Part shown: in pieces, positions 8,204 to 18,214 of the stretch | Layout: the number at the start of each line of letters is the position of its first letter | How positions within the stretch are numbered: position 1 is the stretch's first letter | DNA from: Candidatus Poribacteria bacterium | GTDB lineage: Bacteria > Poribacteria > WGA-4E > WGA-3G | NCBI GenBank assembly: GCA_003635255.1 | Contig: PYJC01000151.1 | Location: 1-41,967, forward strand | DNA: 41,967 nt | Direction of reading: 5' to 3' | Position numbers and translations under genes: made by a program | The notes under the pieces: generated by a model | What the model was told of the DNA's origin: nothing | Seen by the model: only the letters and a program-made list of their open reading frames with translations | The model's database searches: none

Positions 8204-11200
8204 CTATATCCGTGGCAGGGCATACAGCCCCCATCGGACTCTCACAATTTCACCCGCATCTACAAGACGCTTAAGTTCATTTTTTACAGCTTTTGGATGA
8301 CCCTCAATAGAAGTAATCAGTTCTGCGGTTTTCTTCTCACCATCAGCAAGTAGCGTGAGGATTTGTATTCGAAAGGGCACACGTAGGGGGGCACCACCTC
8401 TAAAGCCTCTCAACACTCGGTTCGCCTGCCTTGAGGAACACCCCAAGACGCGTTCCACTTCTTCCCTGCTGGATTCGGCAGTTAGGTTGTCACGCTCTGC
8501 TTCAAAGCGCTCGCGCGTGGCGATCACCTCAGGAAGTTTGTCCAACCCGTCCGCAATCTCAAAATCTTCCCAGTCAAAAAGGAGGGTTTTGGGTCTGTCT
8601 GTGATACCGGGTAGTGCCAAGCTCGAGATCAATATAACCTTCCTGTCAGTCCATTGACTCAATCCTGTGCGCAGAACAGTTTGTGTGAGTTGGCGAATAA
8701 TTTCTTGTTCATAAATGCCTTGGACCCGCTCATCTTTATAGCGACCAGTCTCTGTCTCTTCCTCATAAGAGAGAGGTTCTTCATCATTTCCAAACAAAAT
8801 CTGCGCGCGCTGCCAAACGCGGGTGGGTTGCAGCGTCGGTGTACCGACTATCCAAATGACATGCGAATCTCTAAAAGCGTCCCACAGTCCTCTCTCGCTC
8901 TGAAAACTGGTCACAAAAGAAACGTTTTCTTTCTCTGCGATATCCTGCAATCGTGCAGCAACTGACTTATAAGTGATAATCGCATGCTTAACGCTCGAAT
9001 CTCGTTCAATTTCCGACTGGATACCCGCAAAAAAGCGTTGTCCTATTTTAGAGATGCCGACAACATCCCCGCTGACGTTGTATCCTAAGATTGTTTGCCT
9101 CGGATAGATACCCGTGCGAATCTGGAAGACTTGATTTCCGGCATCCCATGCTGCCGGTTCGGTACGATTTACCTCAATCTTCTCATCTGGAAACGCTCTG
9201 TGGAGGTATCGGTCAGGGAGAATTGGCGACGTTAACACAAGGCGTTTGACCTTCGGGTGGAGCAGTGGTGGCACCCAGAACTCCAGAACTTTTTTATTCC
9301 AGCGTATCGGAGCATCGGCATCGCGTGTGTAATGCGTGAAAAAATGCTTAAGCTGATGCCAATATGTCCAGTTAGGGTTAGGACAGACCGTTGGGAATCC
9401 CTGAATGCTCTCTACAGTCTCTGTATCCAAGATCCCCAAACGGGTAGCTTGCGCCATCGGCATTAGAATTTTCACGTCTTCATTGATTGCAAAGGAAGAG
9501 AGTTGAAAAAATGGCAACTCGTTTGCCGTGAGTCTATCCGCGGCACTATCATCCAACGGAATATAGGCAGAAACCCCCGCCTCAAATTCAATGGTAAAGC
9601 GTGCCAATAGTTCACCAGTTTCCGGCTCAACAGCACTGCGCTCAATTACCTTGCCTCGCGCATTCACTTGCCCCATCTGCCTGATGAGTGTTTCTTCTTG
9701 CCATTCAAACGATTGTATCACCATCCGAATCCGTTTGACAGCAGCGGCATGGGGTATATCTTTAATTTCTACCGCATGCAGTAAGGCTTTGGCAAAGTTC
9801 CCCAAGGCACAACCGCTCCAGTTCACACTCCATTCTTCAAACAAGTTTCTTGGCAGTTCACATTTGGGAAACAATCTATATTCCCTTGTCCTGCCGCTGA
9901 TGCAAAGCCTCTCTGTCTCATCTACCTGCTCAAGAATTGCTTCCACCAATTCCGCGTACTGTGGATTGAAAAATAGTTGTGGAATCGCCAACATCTGTGA
10001 CTCGGTGCGTTGCAACACTGTGGGTTGTGATAAATATCCGCGTTGTTGGCACTCGTCATAGACAGGACACTGCGGGCAGATACTCTCACTCGGATTCCCA
10101 CCCTTTTTTTCGAGTGCGTCGCACCGTTCGGCATCCTCACAGACATTGCCGTGTTGAAAAGGATCTTCCATACGCACATCAAAAGGTATTTCTTTTACCT
10201 GTGCCCAAAGATGCATCCGAGGTTTCCAGTGAACAGGCGATGGCATGTTTTGTTCTTGATAGCGTCTATTTATTTTCTCTACCAATTCGATGATTGGCAC
10301 GCTTAAACAGATTGTACCACCCTCAGAAACATAAGATTCTATTTGATGATTTTTTCCCAAACGTTCCTCGGTAGCAAGTCCGAGAATACGTGTGGTTCCA
10401 TCAAAAATGTCCTGTATCTTTTTAGGTGTTTCATAATGCTTTTCCGTGTTTTTCAGTTTGTGCAGCACTGGAGGTGGACGTCTTATTGTTAATGGGCTAA
10501 GGGCCCCTGCTCGCACGGCGACTATCCTATCGGACACAAACAGTTCAGGCTCAAACGTCGGTGGTAGAATCCCAGTATTGTTCCAGATCTCTGTAATTGA
10601 AGTAGCTTCCGTGGGAAGGCCAGTATCAGATGTGGTTGCGCGTACCCACACAGTCCCATCAGCCTCCCAGAGTAATACGTGTTCGTTGGGAATAGTACTG
10701 TCAGGTTGCCTCCAGTGGTGGAAATCGTTTTCTTGTCCGACATAAGAAAAACCACGGTTCAAGAATGCCTTTTTTGCGAGATCAAGATTATCTGAACCGA
10801 AAGATAGCGGCACATTGTCGACAGTCCGATCCTGCTCGACTTCACGAGGCATAGGTTTGTGAAGTTCAGCACGAAGGGCATCAATAGGGGCAAAAAGGAC
10901 TTCCTTCGCAACCACAGGTGGATCTAAGAGACTTCCAAACAGGATCTCGTAGCGTGCATCCCAAGGCGTGTATCCGTCTTTACCAGAAACTTCGAGGTAA
11001 ATATCTCGTTGGTCTGGATTTTCCGCAGTCGGGGTGTGTTTATAAATATATTGCTTCGTGTTCTCAGTATTTGGATGGAGGTAATCTGGGACTCGGCAAG
11101 AAAAGCGCAGCCCGCCGGATTTTGTCAACGTCAACAGTGGATTCTCTATGGCGTTGACGAGCGCATCAATACAAACCAAAACAGCATCAGGTACGGCAGA

Positions 11201-11584
11201 AATAACTTCATATTTAAACTCAATGTCGTGCCATTGTGCTCCATCGTGTGCAGATGGGATTCCGGTATACACCTGAATTCCCCAAGACGCGTGCCATCGT
11301 CTTATTCCCCAATCCTGTGCTTTTTGAGGGCTCAAGAACCGTTTACCGCCAAAATTTCCTGGACCGTGATCGTTATCAGGTGCGTGTCCCATCGGCATAA
11401 AGGAGACGTTCGCCTGCTCCAAGTCAGCGAGCAGCACACGGTACCTCTGCGCGCAATAGACCGTTATCTGATAAGGATACCCCCTATTATTGTACAGTGC
11501 AGGCATTACCACCGTCTTTCGCTGCCGAAGCGGCTTCTCGTGCCGTTCGTGGCAACGTTCAATAAGATTATTCAAAAAGTACAT
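8204..11584 (-). CDS. Large primase/helicase-like protein with Fe-S-type cysteines and C-terminal winged helix; motifs degenerate
   Basis: About 1126 residues from the ATG at 11584 (another ATG at 11506; a TTG at 11671 is unlikely because it lies almost at the predicted transcript start). The N-terminal third resembles an archaeo-eukaryotic primase/Prim-Pol fold: an acidic HDIEF, then SGGLRF and a later GKDGYT strand, but the expected serine-x-histidine is not intact. The middle has an SF2-like first lobe with an altered Walker A (LGKN) followed by TICLSVPIIELV, and four cysteines (CEDAERC, then CPQCPVYDEC) arranged like the Fe-S cluster of XPD/DinG-type helicases. The second lobe is suggested by VIWIVGTPTLQP and an R-rich helix before VILISS. 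The last 60 residues look like a winged helix. It may be an inactive or highly diverged replication protein of a mobile element. The fold assignments are inference. Confidence 0.5.
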   Translation of the reverse strand: MYFLNNLIERCHERHEKPLRQRKTVVMPALYNNRGYPYQITVYCAQRYRVLLADLEQANVSFMPMGHAPDNDHGPGNFGGKRFLSPQKAQDWGIRRWHASWGIQVYTGIPSAHDGAQWHDIEFKYEVISAVPDAVLVCIDALVNAIENPLLTLTKSGGLRFSCRVPDYLHPNTENTKQYIYKHTPTAENPDQRDIYLEVSGKDGYTPWDARYEILFGSLLDPPVVAKEVLFAPIDALRAELHKPMPREVEQDRTVDNVPLSFGSDNLDLAKKAFLNRGFSYVGQENDFHHWRQPDSTIPNEHVLLWEADGTVWVRATTSDTGLPTEATSITEIWNNTGILPPTFEPELFVSDRIVAVRAGALSPLTIRRPPPVLHKLKNTEKHYETPKKIQDIFDGTTRILGLATEERLGKNHQIESYVSEGGTICLSVPIIELVEKINRRYQEQNMPSPVHWKPRMHLWAQVKEIPFDVRMEDPFQHGNVCEDAERCDALEKKGGNPSESICPQCPVYDECQQRGYLSQPTVLQRTESQMLAIPQLFFNPQYAELVEAILEQVDETERLCISGRTREYRLFPKCELPRNLFEEWSVNWSGCALGNFAKALLHAVEIKDIPHAAAVKRIRMVIQSFEWQEETLIRQMGQVNARGKVIERSAVEPETGELLARFTIEFEAGVSAYIPLDDSAADRLTANELPFFQLSSFAINEDVKILMPMAQATRLGILDTETVESIQGFPTVCPNPNWTYWHQLKHFFTHYTRDADAPIRWNKKVLEFWVPPLLHPKVKRLVLTSPILPDRYLHRAFPDEKIEVNRTEPAAWDAGNQVFQIRTGIYPRQTILGYNVSGDVVGISKIGQRFFAGIQSEIERDSSVKHAIITYKSVAARLQDIAEKENVSFVTSFQSERGLWDAFRDSHVIWIVGTPTLQPTRVWQRAQILFGNDEEPLSYEEETETGRYKDERVQGIYEQEIIRQLTQTVLRTGLSQWTDRKVILISSLALPGITDRPKTLLFDWEDFEIADGLDKLPEVIATRERFEAERDNLTAESSREEVERVLGCSSRQANRVLRGFRGGAPLRVPFRIQILTLLADGEKKTAELITSIEGHPKAVKNELKRLVDAGEIVRVRWGLYALPRI

Positions 11585-11683
11585 AAGAAAAAATGAAGAT
11601 ATGAAAACCTCGGTTTCTGTCAGATTCAGGACTTTCTGTTTAATATAACATAATATAATATAACACAACAAAGTTAATAATAT

Positions 11684-11712
11684 ATATTAACATAAATTTT
11701 TTCTACAGTCAA
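11684..11712 (-). promoter_or_regulatory. Sigma-70-type promoter for the primase/helicase-like gene
   Basis: On the minus strand TTGACT (11712-11707) and TAATAT (11689-11684) are 17 bp apart, in a very AT-rich stretch. The start of transcription near 11677 favours the ATG at 11584 or 11506 as translation start. Confidence 0.55.
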
Positions 11713-12175
11713 GTTTTTTAATACCATAAAAAGTCAATAATAGCAAGGTTTTCTTGAGTCTACCACAATAGGACATTATTATTAAATTATAAAAAAAAAT
11801 GTACAGAATTGGCTTGATATTACCTTTGAAGATTTAACTATAAGTTATACAATGAATAGGTGTATGCCTGAGCGATAGCGTTTCATTGAATAAAATTGTA
11901 TTTGTGAGACACCATAACACATTTATTCCTGATAACCTAAGTTGTCACCTAAGCAAAATATCAGTTCAATCGCCCAAAAGTATTAACTAAGTTATATTTT
12001 CAATATTCAAATTATCAGTATATACGTCTTTATACGGCAAATCTCAGCAGATCCAGCTCGTTTTTCAAATCGAATTTGTGTATGCTTTCAAATTGGATGA
12101 AGATTAAGTATTTAATTTCGTAAACGTCAACGTATTTTCAGGCTTCATTATAATTTTCCTTACGCTAATTTTCGC
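11713..12175. other. AT-rich intergenic region without genes
   Basis: About 460 bases between two divergent promoters are much richer in A+T than the surrounding genes. I see no ORF, tRNA, tandem array or clear hairpin here; runs of A/T and scattered TTATA-like words dominate. It may act as a regulatory region, or be the edge or origin-like segment of an element carrying the neighbouring replication-type gene. That idea is inference only. Confidence 0.4.
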
Positions 12176-12204
12176 TTGACAACCATCCAAGAATTTGCTA
12201 AAAT
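12176..12204 (+). promoter_or_regulatory. Sigma-70-type promoter for the LamG gene
   Basis: A consensus TTGACA at 12176-12181 and TAAAAT at 12199-12204 are exactly 17 bp apart. The predicted start near 12211 gives a leader of about 25 bases containing the strong ribosome site GAGGAGG. Confidence 0.8.
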
Positions 12205-12235
12205 CAACACAAATCAACATGAGGAGGCGTGACAA

Positions 12236-13021
12236 ATGAGGTTAACAATAATCGCAATCGTTCTGCTCAGTTGCCTGTTGCCGATAGCAACACAGGCAGA
12301 ACTGCCACTTGATGATCTTGCGCTCTATATGTCCTTTGATGACATTCAAGGTGCCAAAGTTATGGACGGTTCAGGGAACGGGAATCAGGGAACGATTATG
12401 AAGGCATCCGTTGCCAAAGGTAAAGGAAAGTACGGCAACGCGATGGAATTTAAAGGCGGAGATAACCATGTCTTGATCAAGAGTTCCAAGTCTCTCTCAA
12501 TTGCGGACGAGGTTACGATTTCTGCTTGGGTTAACTGGAACGATGCGCCTGGTGACGGCTGGTTGTGCGTGATGGCAAACGGATCACAAGGCGGTCCGTG
12601 GGAGAACTACGGACTCTTTGTGAACCGTGGTAGCCGTTACTTCTACTTTACGCTCTCTGCAGGTGGCGAAGGTGCGCATAAGGTAATGAATTCCGGTGCT
12701 GGCACGACTGAACCTGAGAAGTGGACGCACTGTGTGTGCACATACGACGGCAAAGATGCTAAAATCTATATTGACGGCGAGCTCATAAATGAAGCACCGC
12801 ATGGACTCGAATTGGTTGCTGGGGATCAGGATTTGCGACTCGGTCATCGCGGTGGAAGCGGACACTGGTATAACGGTCTGCTTGATGAGATTGCCGTGTT
12901 TTCAGTTGCGTTAGATGAAGACCAGGTTAAAGAGGCGAGCGGTAACATTGACGAGGCACTTGACGTTAAAGCGCGCGGAAAATTGGCAACCGTCTGGGGT
13001 AAAGTGAAGACAGGAAAATAG
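12236..13021 (+). CDS. Secreted LamG/concanavalin-A-like domain protein
   Basis: The protein has 261 residues. A Sec signal peptide (residues 1-20, cleavage after TQA) precedes a LamG-type jelly roll. Recognisable elements are LALYMSFDD at the start, GSGNGNQGT, VTISAWVNW, WTHCVCTYDG, KIYIDGELI and GLLDEIAVFSVAL, which is the standard order for LamG domains (about residues 28-225). Such domains bind carbohydrate or other ligands outside the cell. The last 20 residues (KLATVWGKVK) form a short tail also found on the carbohydrate-binding protein at 39394-40044. A GAGGAGG site precedes ATG. It has its own promoter and may be co-transcribed with the SUMF1-type lipoprotein 33 bases downstream. Confidence 0.85.
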   Translation: MRLTIIAIVLLSCLLPIATQAELPLDDLALYMSFDDIQGAKVMDGSGNGNQGTIMKASVAKGKGKYGNAMEFKGGDNHVLIKSSKSLSIADEVTISAWVNWNDAPGDGWLCVMANGSQGGPWENYGLFVNRGSRYFYFTLSAGGEGAHKVMNSGAGTTEPEKWTHCVCTYDGKDAKIYIDGELINEAPHGLELVAGDQDLRLGHRGGSGHWYNGLLDEIAVFSVALDEDQVKEASGNIDEALDVKARGKLATVWGKVKTGK

Positions 13022-13054
13022 GCTAACATCTCAGATGTAATTTATGTTTCTTAT

Positions 13055-13966
13055 ATGGTTGTAGTCAATACAGTTTCTAATACAGAAAAAGGGCGGGATG
13101 GATTCCGACAGAGACTTCCGATACGGTTTCTGCTCCATTTCGCCCTTGTTTTTATGTGTTTTGCCTGTTCCGAAGAGGAAGCGTCACAACCCCCTGAAGG
13201 CATGTCCCTGATTCCGGCAGGCACCTTTCAGATGGGCAGTGCCACAGGAGATGTAAATGAAGCACCTGTCCACGCAGTGGAACTTGAGGCGTTTTACATG
13301 GATCAGCATGAAGTGACAAATGCCGAATATCAGGCATTCGTTAGTGCCACAGGACACCCAGCCCCACGCGGCATCGGTTACACGGCTGTCTACGAACTTC
13401 TCAAACACGATTACGAACCCTGGGAGGATCCGGGTTTCAATCACCCAAACCAACCCGTCACAACAGTGACATGGTTTGATGCGGATGCTTACTGTAAATG
13501 GGCAGGTAAGCGGTTGCCGACAGAAGCAGAATGGGAAAAGGCGGCGCGCGGTGGCTTGGAAGGTACGCGTTATCCTTGGGGCGACGCTGAACCGGATGAC
13601 ACAACTGCTAACTTCGCTGACAGCCAAACGGAATTTGAATGGCGGAATCCGAATGTAGACGACGGATACCTTTTTACGGCACCTGTCGGAACGTTTCAAC
13701 CGAACGGTTATGGTCTGTTTGATATGGCGGGGAATGTTTGGGAATGGTGCGCGGATTGGTACAGCATAACCTACTATAGTGAAGCAGAAGATGTGGAGCG
13801 TCCACGCCGGAACCCAAAGGGACCCGACACAGGTGAGCGACGTGTTTTGCGTGGTGGAACATGGTACCGTGATGCACACACGCTGCGTAACGCCGAACGC
13901 GTGAGTGACTTTCCAGATAATAGCCTGAATGTCGTCGGTTTTCGGTGTGCTATGGATGCACCATAG
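13055..13966 (+). CDS. SUMF1/formylglycine-generating-enzyme-fold lipoprotein lacking the catalytic cysteines
   Basis: The protein has 303 residues. The N-terminus has a hydrophobic stretch (about 24-37) ending at Cys38 and followed by SEEE, suggesting a lipoprotein. The SUMF1 fold is clear: IPAGTFQMGS, MDQHEVTNAEYQAF, VTWFDADAYCKWAG, RLPTEAEWEKAARGG, YPWGD, GNVWEWCADWY, LRGGTWYR and GFRCA. In genuine formylglycine-generating enzymes the segment after the GGS/T-W position carries two catalytic cysteines; here it reads WYRDAHTLRNAER and has none. It is therefore unlikely to activate the sulfatase next door and may bind or sense sugar or protein instead. Start choice is uncertain, as no clear ribosome site precedes the ATG. 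Confidence 0.78.
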   Translation: MVVVNTVSNTEKGRDGFRQRLPIRFLLHFALVFMCFACSEEEASQPPEGMSLIPAGTFQMGSATGDVNEAPVHAVELEAFYMDQHEVTNAEYQAFVSATGHPAPRGIGYTAVYELLKHDYEPWEDPGFNHPNQPVTTVTWFDADAYCKWAGKRLPTEAEWEKAARGGLEGTRYPWGDAEPDDTTANFADSQTEFEWRNPNVDDGYLFTAPVGTFQPNGYGLFDMAGNVWEWCADWYSITYYSEAEDVERPRRNPKGPDTGERRVLRGGTWYRDAHTLRNAERVSDFPDNSLNVVGFRCAMDAP

Positions 13967-14048
13967 AGAGGTGTATCAGTAATTTTTGCTGTCCATTTAT
14001 CCCTTTGTCTTACCTATTTTCTCAATTCTCTTCATCGGAATTTTCTGC

Positions 14049-14077
14049 TTGACACCTGTCTGAAAATCCCATAAAAT
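14049..14077 (+). promoter_or_regulatory. Sigma-70-type promoter for the sulfatase gene
   Basis: TTGACA at 14049-14054 and TAAAAT at 14072-14077 are separated by 17 bp, the same boxes as the LamG promoter. The leader to the ATG at 14116 is about 32 bases. Confidence 0.8.
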
Positions 14078-14115
14078 GAGAACAGTCAAACCTAAATAGA
14101 GAGGAAAATAGAGAT

Positions 14116-15480
14116 ATGCCACAAGATTCAAATCAACCGAACGTTATCGTCTTTTTTACTGACCAGCAGCGATGGGACACGTCCGGCTTACACGGCAATC
14201 CGCTTGACCTGACCCCGAACTTTGATCGGATGGCACAACGGGGTACGCATGTCCATCGCTCGTTTACGTGTCAGCCTGTCTGCGGTCCCGCACGCTCATG
14301 TCTTCAAACAGGGTTATATGCCACTCGGACGGGATGCTTCCGAAACGGTATTCCGCTGTCTCCGAATCTCAAAACCCTTGCACACCACTTCGGTGAAGCA
14401 GGCTATGCCACTGGATACATCGGTAAGTGGCACCTCTATAGCGGTGGTACGGGACCGGGACCTGTGCCAGCGGAGCATCGCGGTGGATATGATTACTGGT
14501 TAGCATCCAATGTCCTCGAATTCACCTCTGATGCGTATCAGACAACGCTTTACGATAACGATAATCAACCCGTTGATCTCCCCGGCTATCGTGTGGACGC
14601 GCTTACTGATGCGGTAATACGCTATGTTGACCGACACAAAAACGAGCCTTTTTATCTTTTTACATCATACATTGAACCGCATCATCAAAACCATTTGGAC
14701 GATTATCCGCCACCAGACGGGTATCGGGAGCGGTATACGGGGAAATGGATACCACCGGATCTCGCCGCGCTGGGTGGCTCAACACACCAGCATTTAGGCG
14801 GCTATTACGGTATGGTGAAAAGGTTGGACGAAGCACTTGGAAGGCTTTTGGATGCGCTTAAGAGCCTCCATCTGCTTGATAATACGATCATCCTCTTTAC
14901 TTCTGATCATGGGTGTCATTTCAAAACCCGTAACGGTGAGTACAAACGCTCATGCCACGAGAGTTCTATCCGTGTACCTACTGCGTTTCATGGGGCTGAA
15001 TTCAACGGTGGTGGACAGATTCAAGAACTCGTTAGTCTCGTTGATCTCCCGCCGACGCTCCTTGATGCAGCAGGTTTGGGAGTACCTGCTGAGATGCAAG
15101 GTAGCTCTATCATGCCGTTGGTCCGCGGCGAAACAGATGATTGGCCAGAAGAGGTCTTCGTCCAAATTAGCGAGGCACAGGTAGGGCGCGCGGTGCGGAC
15201 GCAACGTTGGAAATATGGCGTAGATGCCCCAAATAAGGGCGGTGGTAAAGATGCTGGGTCAGATCGGTATGTGGAACAATACCTTTATGATCTTCAGGCA
15301 GATCCATACGAGTTACGGAATCTCATCGGACTTCAATCGCATGAACCTGTTACAGAAGTGATGCGGGAACGCCTTATTCGGCGGATGTTAGAGGCGGGCG
15401 AAGAGGCACCAACGGTTGAACCGGCACCCACACAACGGAGTGGACAACGGAGTGTGTCTGAAGCAGAAGCAAGAAGTTAA
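14116..15480 (+). CDS. Cysteine-type sulfatase (alkaline phosphatase superfamily)
   Basis: The protein has 454 residues and no signal peptide, so it is probably cytosolic. The metal site starts with FFTDQQR (Asp16). The sulfatase signature C-x-P-A-R is at residues 56-60 (CGPARSCLQTG), with Cys56 the residue to be converted to formylglycine. GYIGKWHL and TSDHG are the other family motifs, and FYLFTSYIEPHH lies in between. The enzyme would hydrolyse sulfate esters, for example on marine or sponge-derived glycans; the substrate cannot be told. Its maturase must lie elsewhere, because the SUMF1-type neighbour lacks catalytic cysteines. It has its own promoter and an AGAGG site. A repeat-filled gap follows. 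Confidence 0.88.
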   Translation: MPQDSNQPNVIVFFTDQQRWDTSGLHGNPLDLTPNFDRMAQRGTHVHRSFTCQPVCGPARSCLQTGLYATRTGCFRNGIPLSPNLKTLAHHFGEAGYATGYIGKWHLYSGGTGPGPVPAEHRGGYDYWLASNVLEFTSDAYQTTLYDNDNQPVDLPGYRVDALTDAVIRYVDRHKNEPFYLFTSYIEPHHQNHLDDYPPPDGYRERYTGKWIPPDLAALGGSTHQHLGGYYGMVKRLDEALGRLLDALKSLHLLDNTIILFTSDHGCHFKTRNGEYKRSCHESSIRVPTAFHGAEFNGGGQIQELVSLVDLPPTLLDAAGLGVPAEMQGSSIMPLVRGETDDWPEEVFVQISEAQVGRAVRTQRWKYGVDAPNKGGGKDAGSDRYVEQYLYDLQADPYELRNLIGLQSHEPVTEVMRERLIRRMLEAGEEAPTVEPAPTQRSGQRSVSEAEARS

Positions 15481-15486
15481 AAGTGG

Positions 15487-15727
15487 CTGTCAGTTATCAG
15501 TTATCGGTTGTCGGTTAAAGAGGTTTCCGATGATGATAACCTAAATGGGAAAAAGGAGGAAGGTCGTTATCTTTGCCAGAGATACTTGTGTCTTAATAGT
15601 TCTCAGTCTTCGGTTACCGGTTTTCGGTTAAGAGGTGCTTTTGTTAAACGAAAAACGCTTTTAACCGACAACTGACAGCTATTTCTGACGTAACCGATAA
15701 CTGACAACCGATAACCGACAACTATTC
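15487..15727. repeat. Iterated 7-8 bp intergenic repeats in opposing orientation
   Basis: Units of the type TCAGTTA, TCGGTTG and TCGGTTA run forward at 15490-15520 and 15601-15634, and in reverse complement at 15660-15722 (ATAACTG, ACAACCG, ATAACCG, ACAACT). The two halves could pair as a long imperfect hairpin. The array ends in ATTCATG, whose ATG is the start codon of the next gene, leaving that gene without a Shine-Dalgarno site. Confidence 0.7.
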
Positions 15728-16873
15728 ATGAAGATTACAGATGTTAAAACCTTGGTTATGGGGACGAGTTGGCGGAACTTAACTTTCGTCAAAGTCGAAA
15801 CTGATGAAGGCTTGACTGGTGTCAGTGAGGTTCGGATGAACAACCGCACGGATGCGCTTGTCGCCTACATTGACGGTGCCAAGAAGCGGCATGTCATCGG
15901 CAGTGATCCGTTCAATACAGAGGATCTCTATCAACGCCTATTTCGCGACGACTACGGTCGCGCTGGTGAAATCGTTGCTACCGGTATTAGTGTTATTGAG
16001 ATCGCATGCTGGGATATTATCGGCAAAGCGTTGAATCAACCGGTTTATCGCCTGCTTGGCGGTGCCTGCCGCGATGAAATGAAGGCGTATGCTAATGGTT
16101 GGTATCGCGTTGAACGCTCCGCCGAAGAATTTCATGCCGCTGCGAAAAGGGTGCTTGAAAAAGGTTATCGGGCATTGAAGTTCGATCCGTTCGGTGCAGG
16201 CTATTATGAACTCTCTTATGAAGAAAAGTTAAAGTCCGTCGGACTCGTTGAAGCGGTGCGTGACGCTGTCGGCCCTGATGTCGAAATTCTTGTTGAGATG
16301 CACGGTAGGTTTAGCCCGTATACGGCGATCGAAATTGCTGCGGAATTGGAGAAATTCCAACCGAGTTGGGTTGAGGAACCTGTGCCGCCTGATAATATCG
16401 CAGCCCTCGCGAAAGCCGCGGACAAGATTAATCTCCCCGTTGCCACTGGTGAACGGCTCCACAATAAGTATGAATACCGCGAATTGATTAACTTACAAGC
16501 AGCAGATATTTTACAGCCGGATATTACACAGACGGGTGGTTTCTTGGAAACTAAGAAGATTGCAGCGATGGGGGATATGTGTTATATGACTGTCGCACCG
16601 CATAACGTCGGCGGTCCTGTCTCTACGGCAACCGCTTTGCATTTTGCTGCTTGCACCACCAACTTCAAGATTCAGGAGCATTTCAACGATTTCTCTGAGG
16701 CATGGGTTAAAGAGGCGGCGACGGGATGTCCCGAAGTTATTGATGGTTATTTCAGTCTGCCCAGTGGACCTGGACTCGGTATGGAGTTGAACGAAGATCT
16801 CATCGCCGAACACCCGTATCGTGAAGGTTCATTCAACCTCTGGGAAGATGATTGGCACAAACGGGAATATTAG
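15728..16873 (+). CDS. Mandelate racemase/muconate lactonizing enzyme family protein (galactonate-dehydratase-like)
   Basis: The protein has 381 residues, full length for the enolase superfamily. The N-terminal capping domain covers about 1-110 (CWDIIGKALNQPVYRLLGG). The barrel carries Lys151 (ALKFDP), Glu190 and His192 in VEMHGRF, Glu216 in WVEEP, Glu242 in ATGERL, and His292 in VAPHNVGGP. The E-x-H-G-R motif and the late histidine are the pattern of acid-sugar dehydratases of the D-galactonate dehydratase group, where three acidic residues bind Mg. The true substrate needs testing. The start codon abuts the repeat array, so translation may depend on an unstructured leader. lysA follows 60 bases on. 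Confidence 0.85.
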   Translation: MKITDVKTLVMGTSWRNLTFVKVETDEGLTGVSEVRMNNRTDALVAYIDGAKKRHVIGSDPFNTEDLYQRLFRDDYGRAGEIVATGISVIEIACWDIIGKALNQPVYRLLGGACRDEMKAYANGWYRVERSAEEFHAAAKRVLEKGYRALKFDPFGAGYYELSYEEKLKSVGLVEAVRDAVGPDVEILVEMHGRFSPYTAIEIAAELEKFQPSWVEEPVPPDNIAALAKAADKINLPVATGERLHNKYEYRELINLQAADILQPDITQTGGFLETKKIAAMGDMCYMTVAPHNVGGPVSTATALHFAACTTNFKIQEHFNDFSEAWVKEAATGCPEVIDGYFSLPSGPGLGMELNEDLIAEHPYREGSFNLWEDDWHKREY

Positions 16874-16905
16874 TCAATGGTTATCGGTTATCAGTTGTCA
16901 GTCAT
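16874..16905. repeat. Short copy of the iterated intergenic repeat
   Basis: GGTTATCGGTTATCAGTTGTCAGTC at 16880-16904 is built from the same 7-8 bp units as the array at 15487. It sits between the dehydratase-like gene and lysA; a TAGGAG ribosome site follows it. Confidence 0.6.
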
Positions 16906-16915
16906 AAATAGATAG

Positions 16916-18175
<1,260 letters not shown>

Positions 18176-18186
18176 CCTGTTTGGGC

Positions 18187-18211
18187 GGGCAGGTTGGCAT
18201 GCCTGCCCTTT
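18187..18211 (+). terminator. Probable terminator after lysA
   Basis: A 7 bp stem (GGGCAGG at 18187-18193, CCTGCCC at 18202-18208) with an 8-base loop is followed by only three T residues. It lies between convergent genes and may serve both, though the T tract is short. Confidence 0.45.
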
Positions 18212-18214
18212 AAC

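Noticed and set aside
8204..11671. TTG start at 11671 for the primase/helicase-like protein
   Set aside because: It lies about six bases after the predicted transcription start in AT-repeat DNA and encodes a Tyr/Ile/Leu-rich segment without counterpart; ATG codons at 11584 and 11506 are preferable.
11713..12175. tRNA, riboswitch or chromosomal origin in the AT-rich gap
   Set aside because: No cloverleaf, conserved riboswitch core or cluster of DnaA boxes could be read by eye.
15487..15727. CRISPR array
   Set aside because: The repeated units are only 7-8 bp, vary, are not separated by unique spacers of constant length, and no cas genes are nearby.
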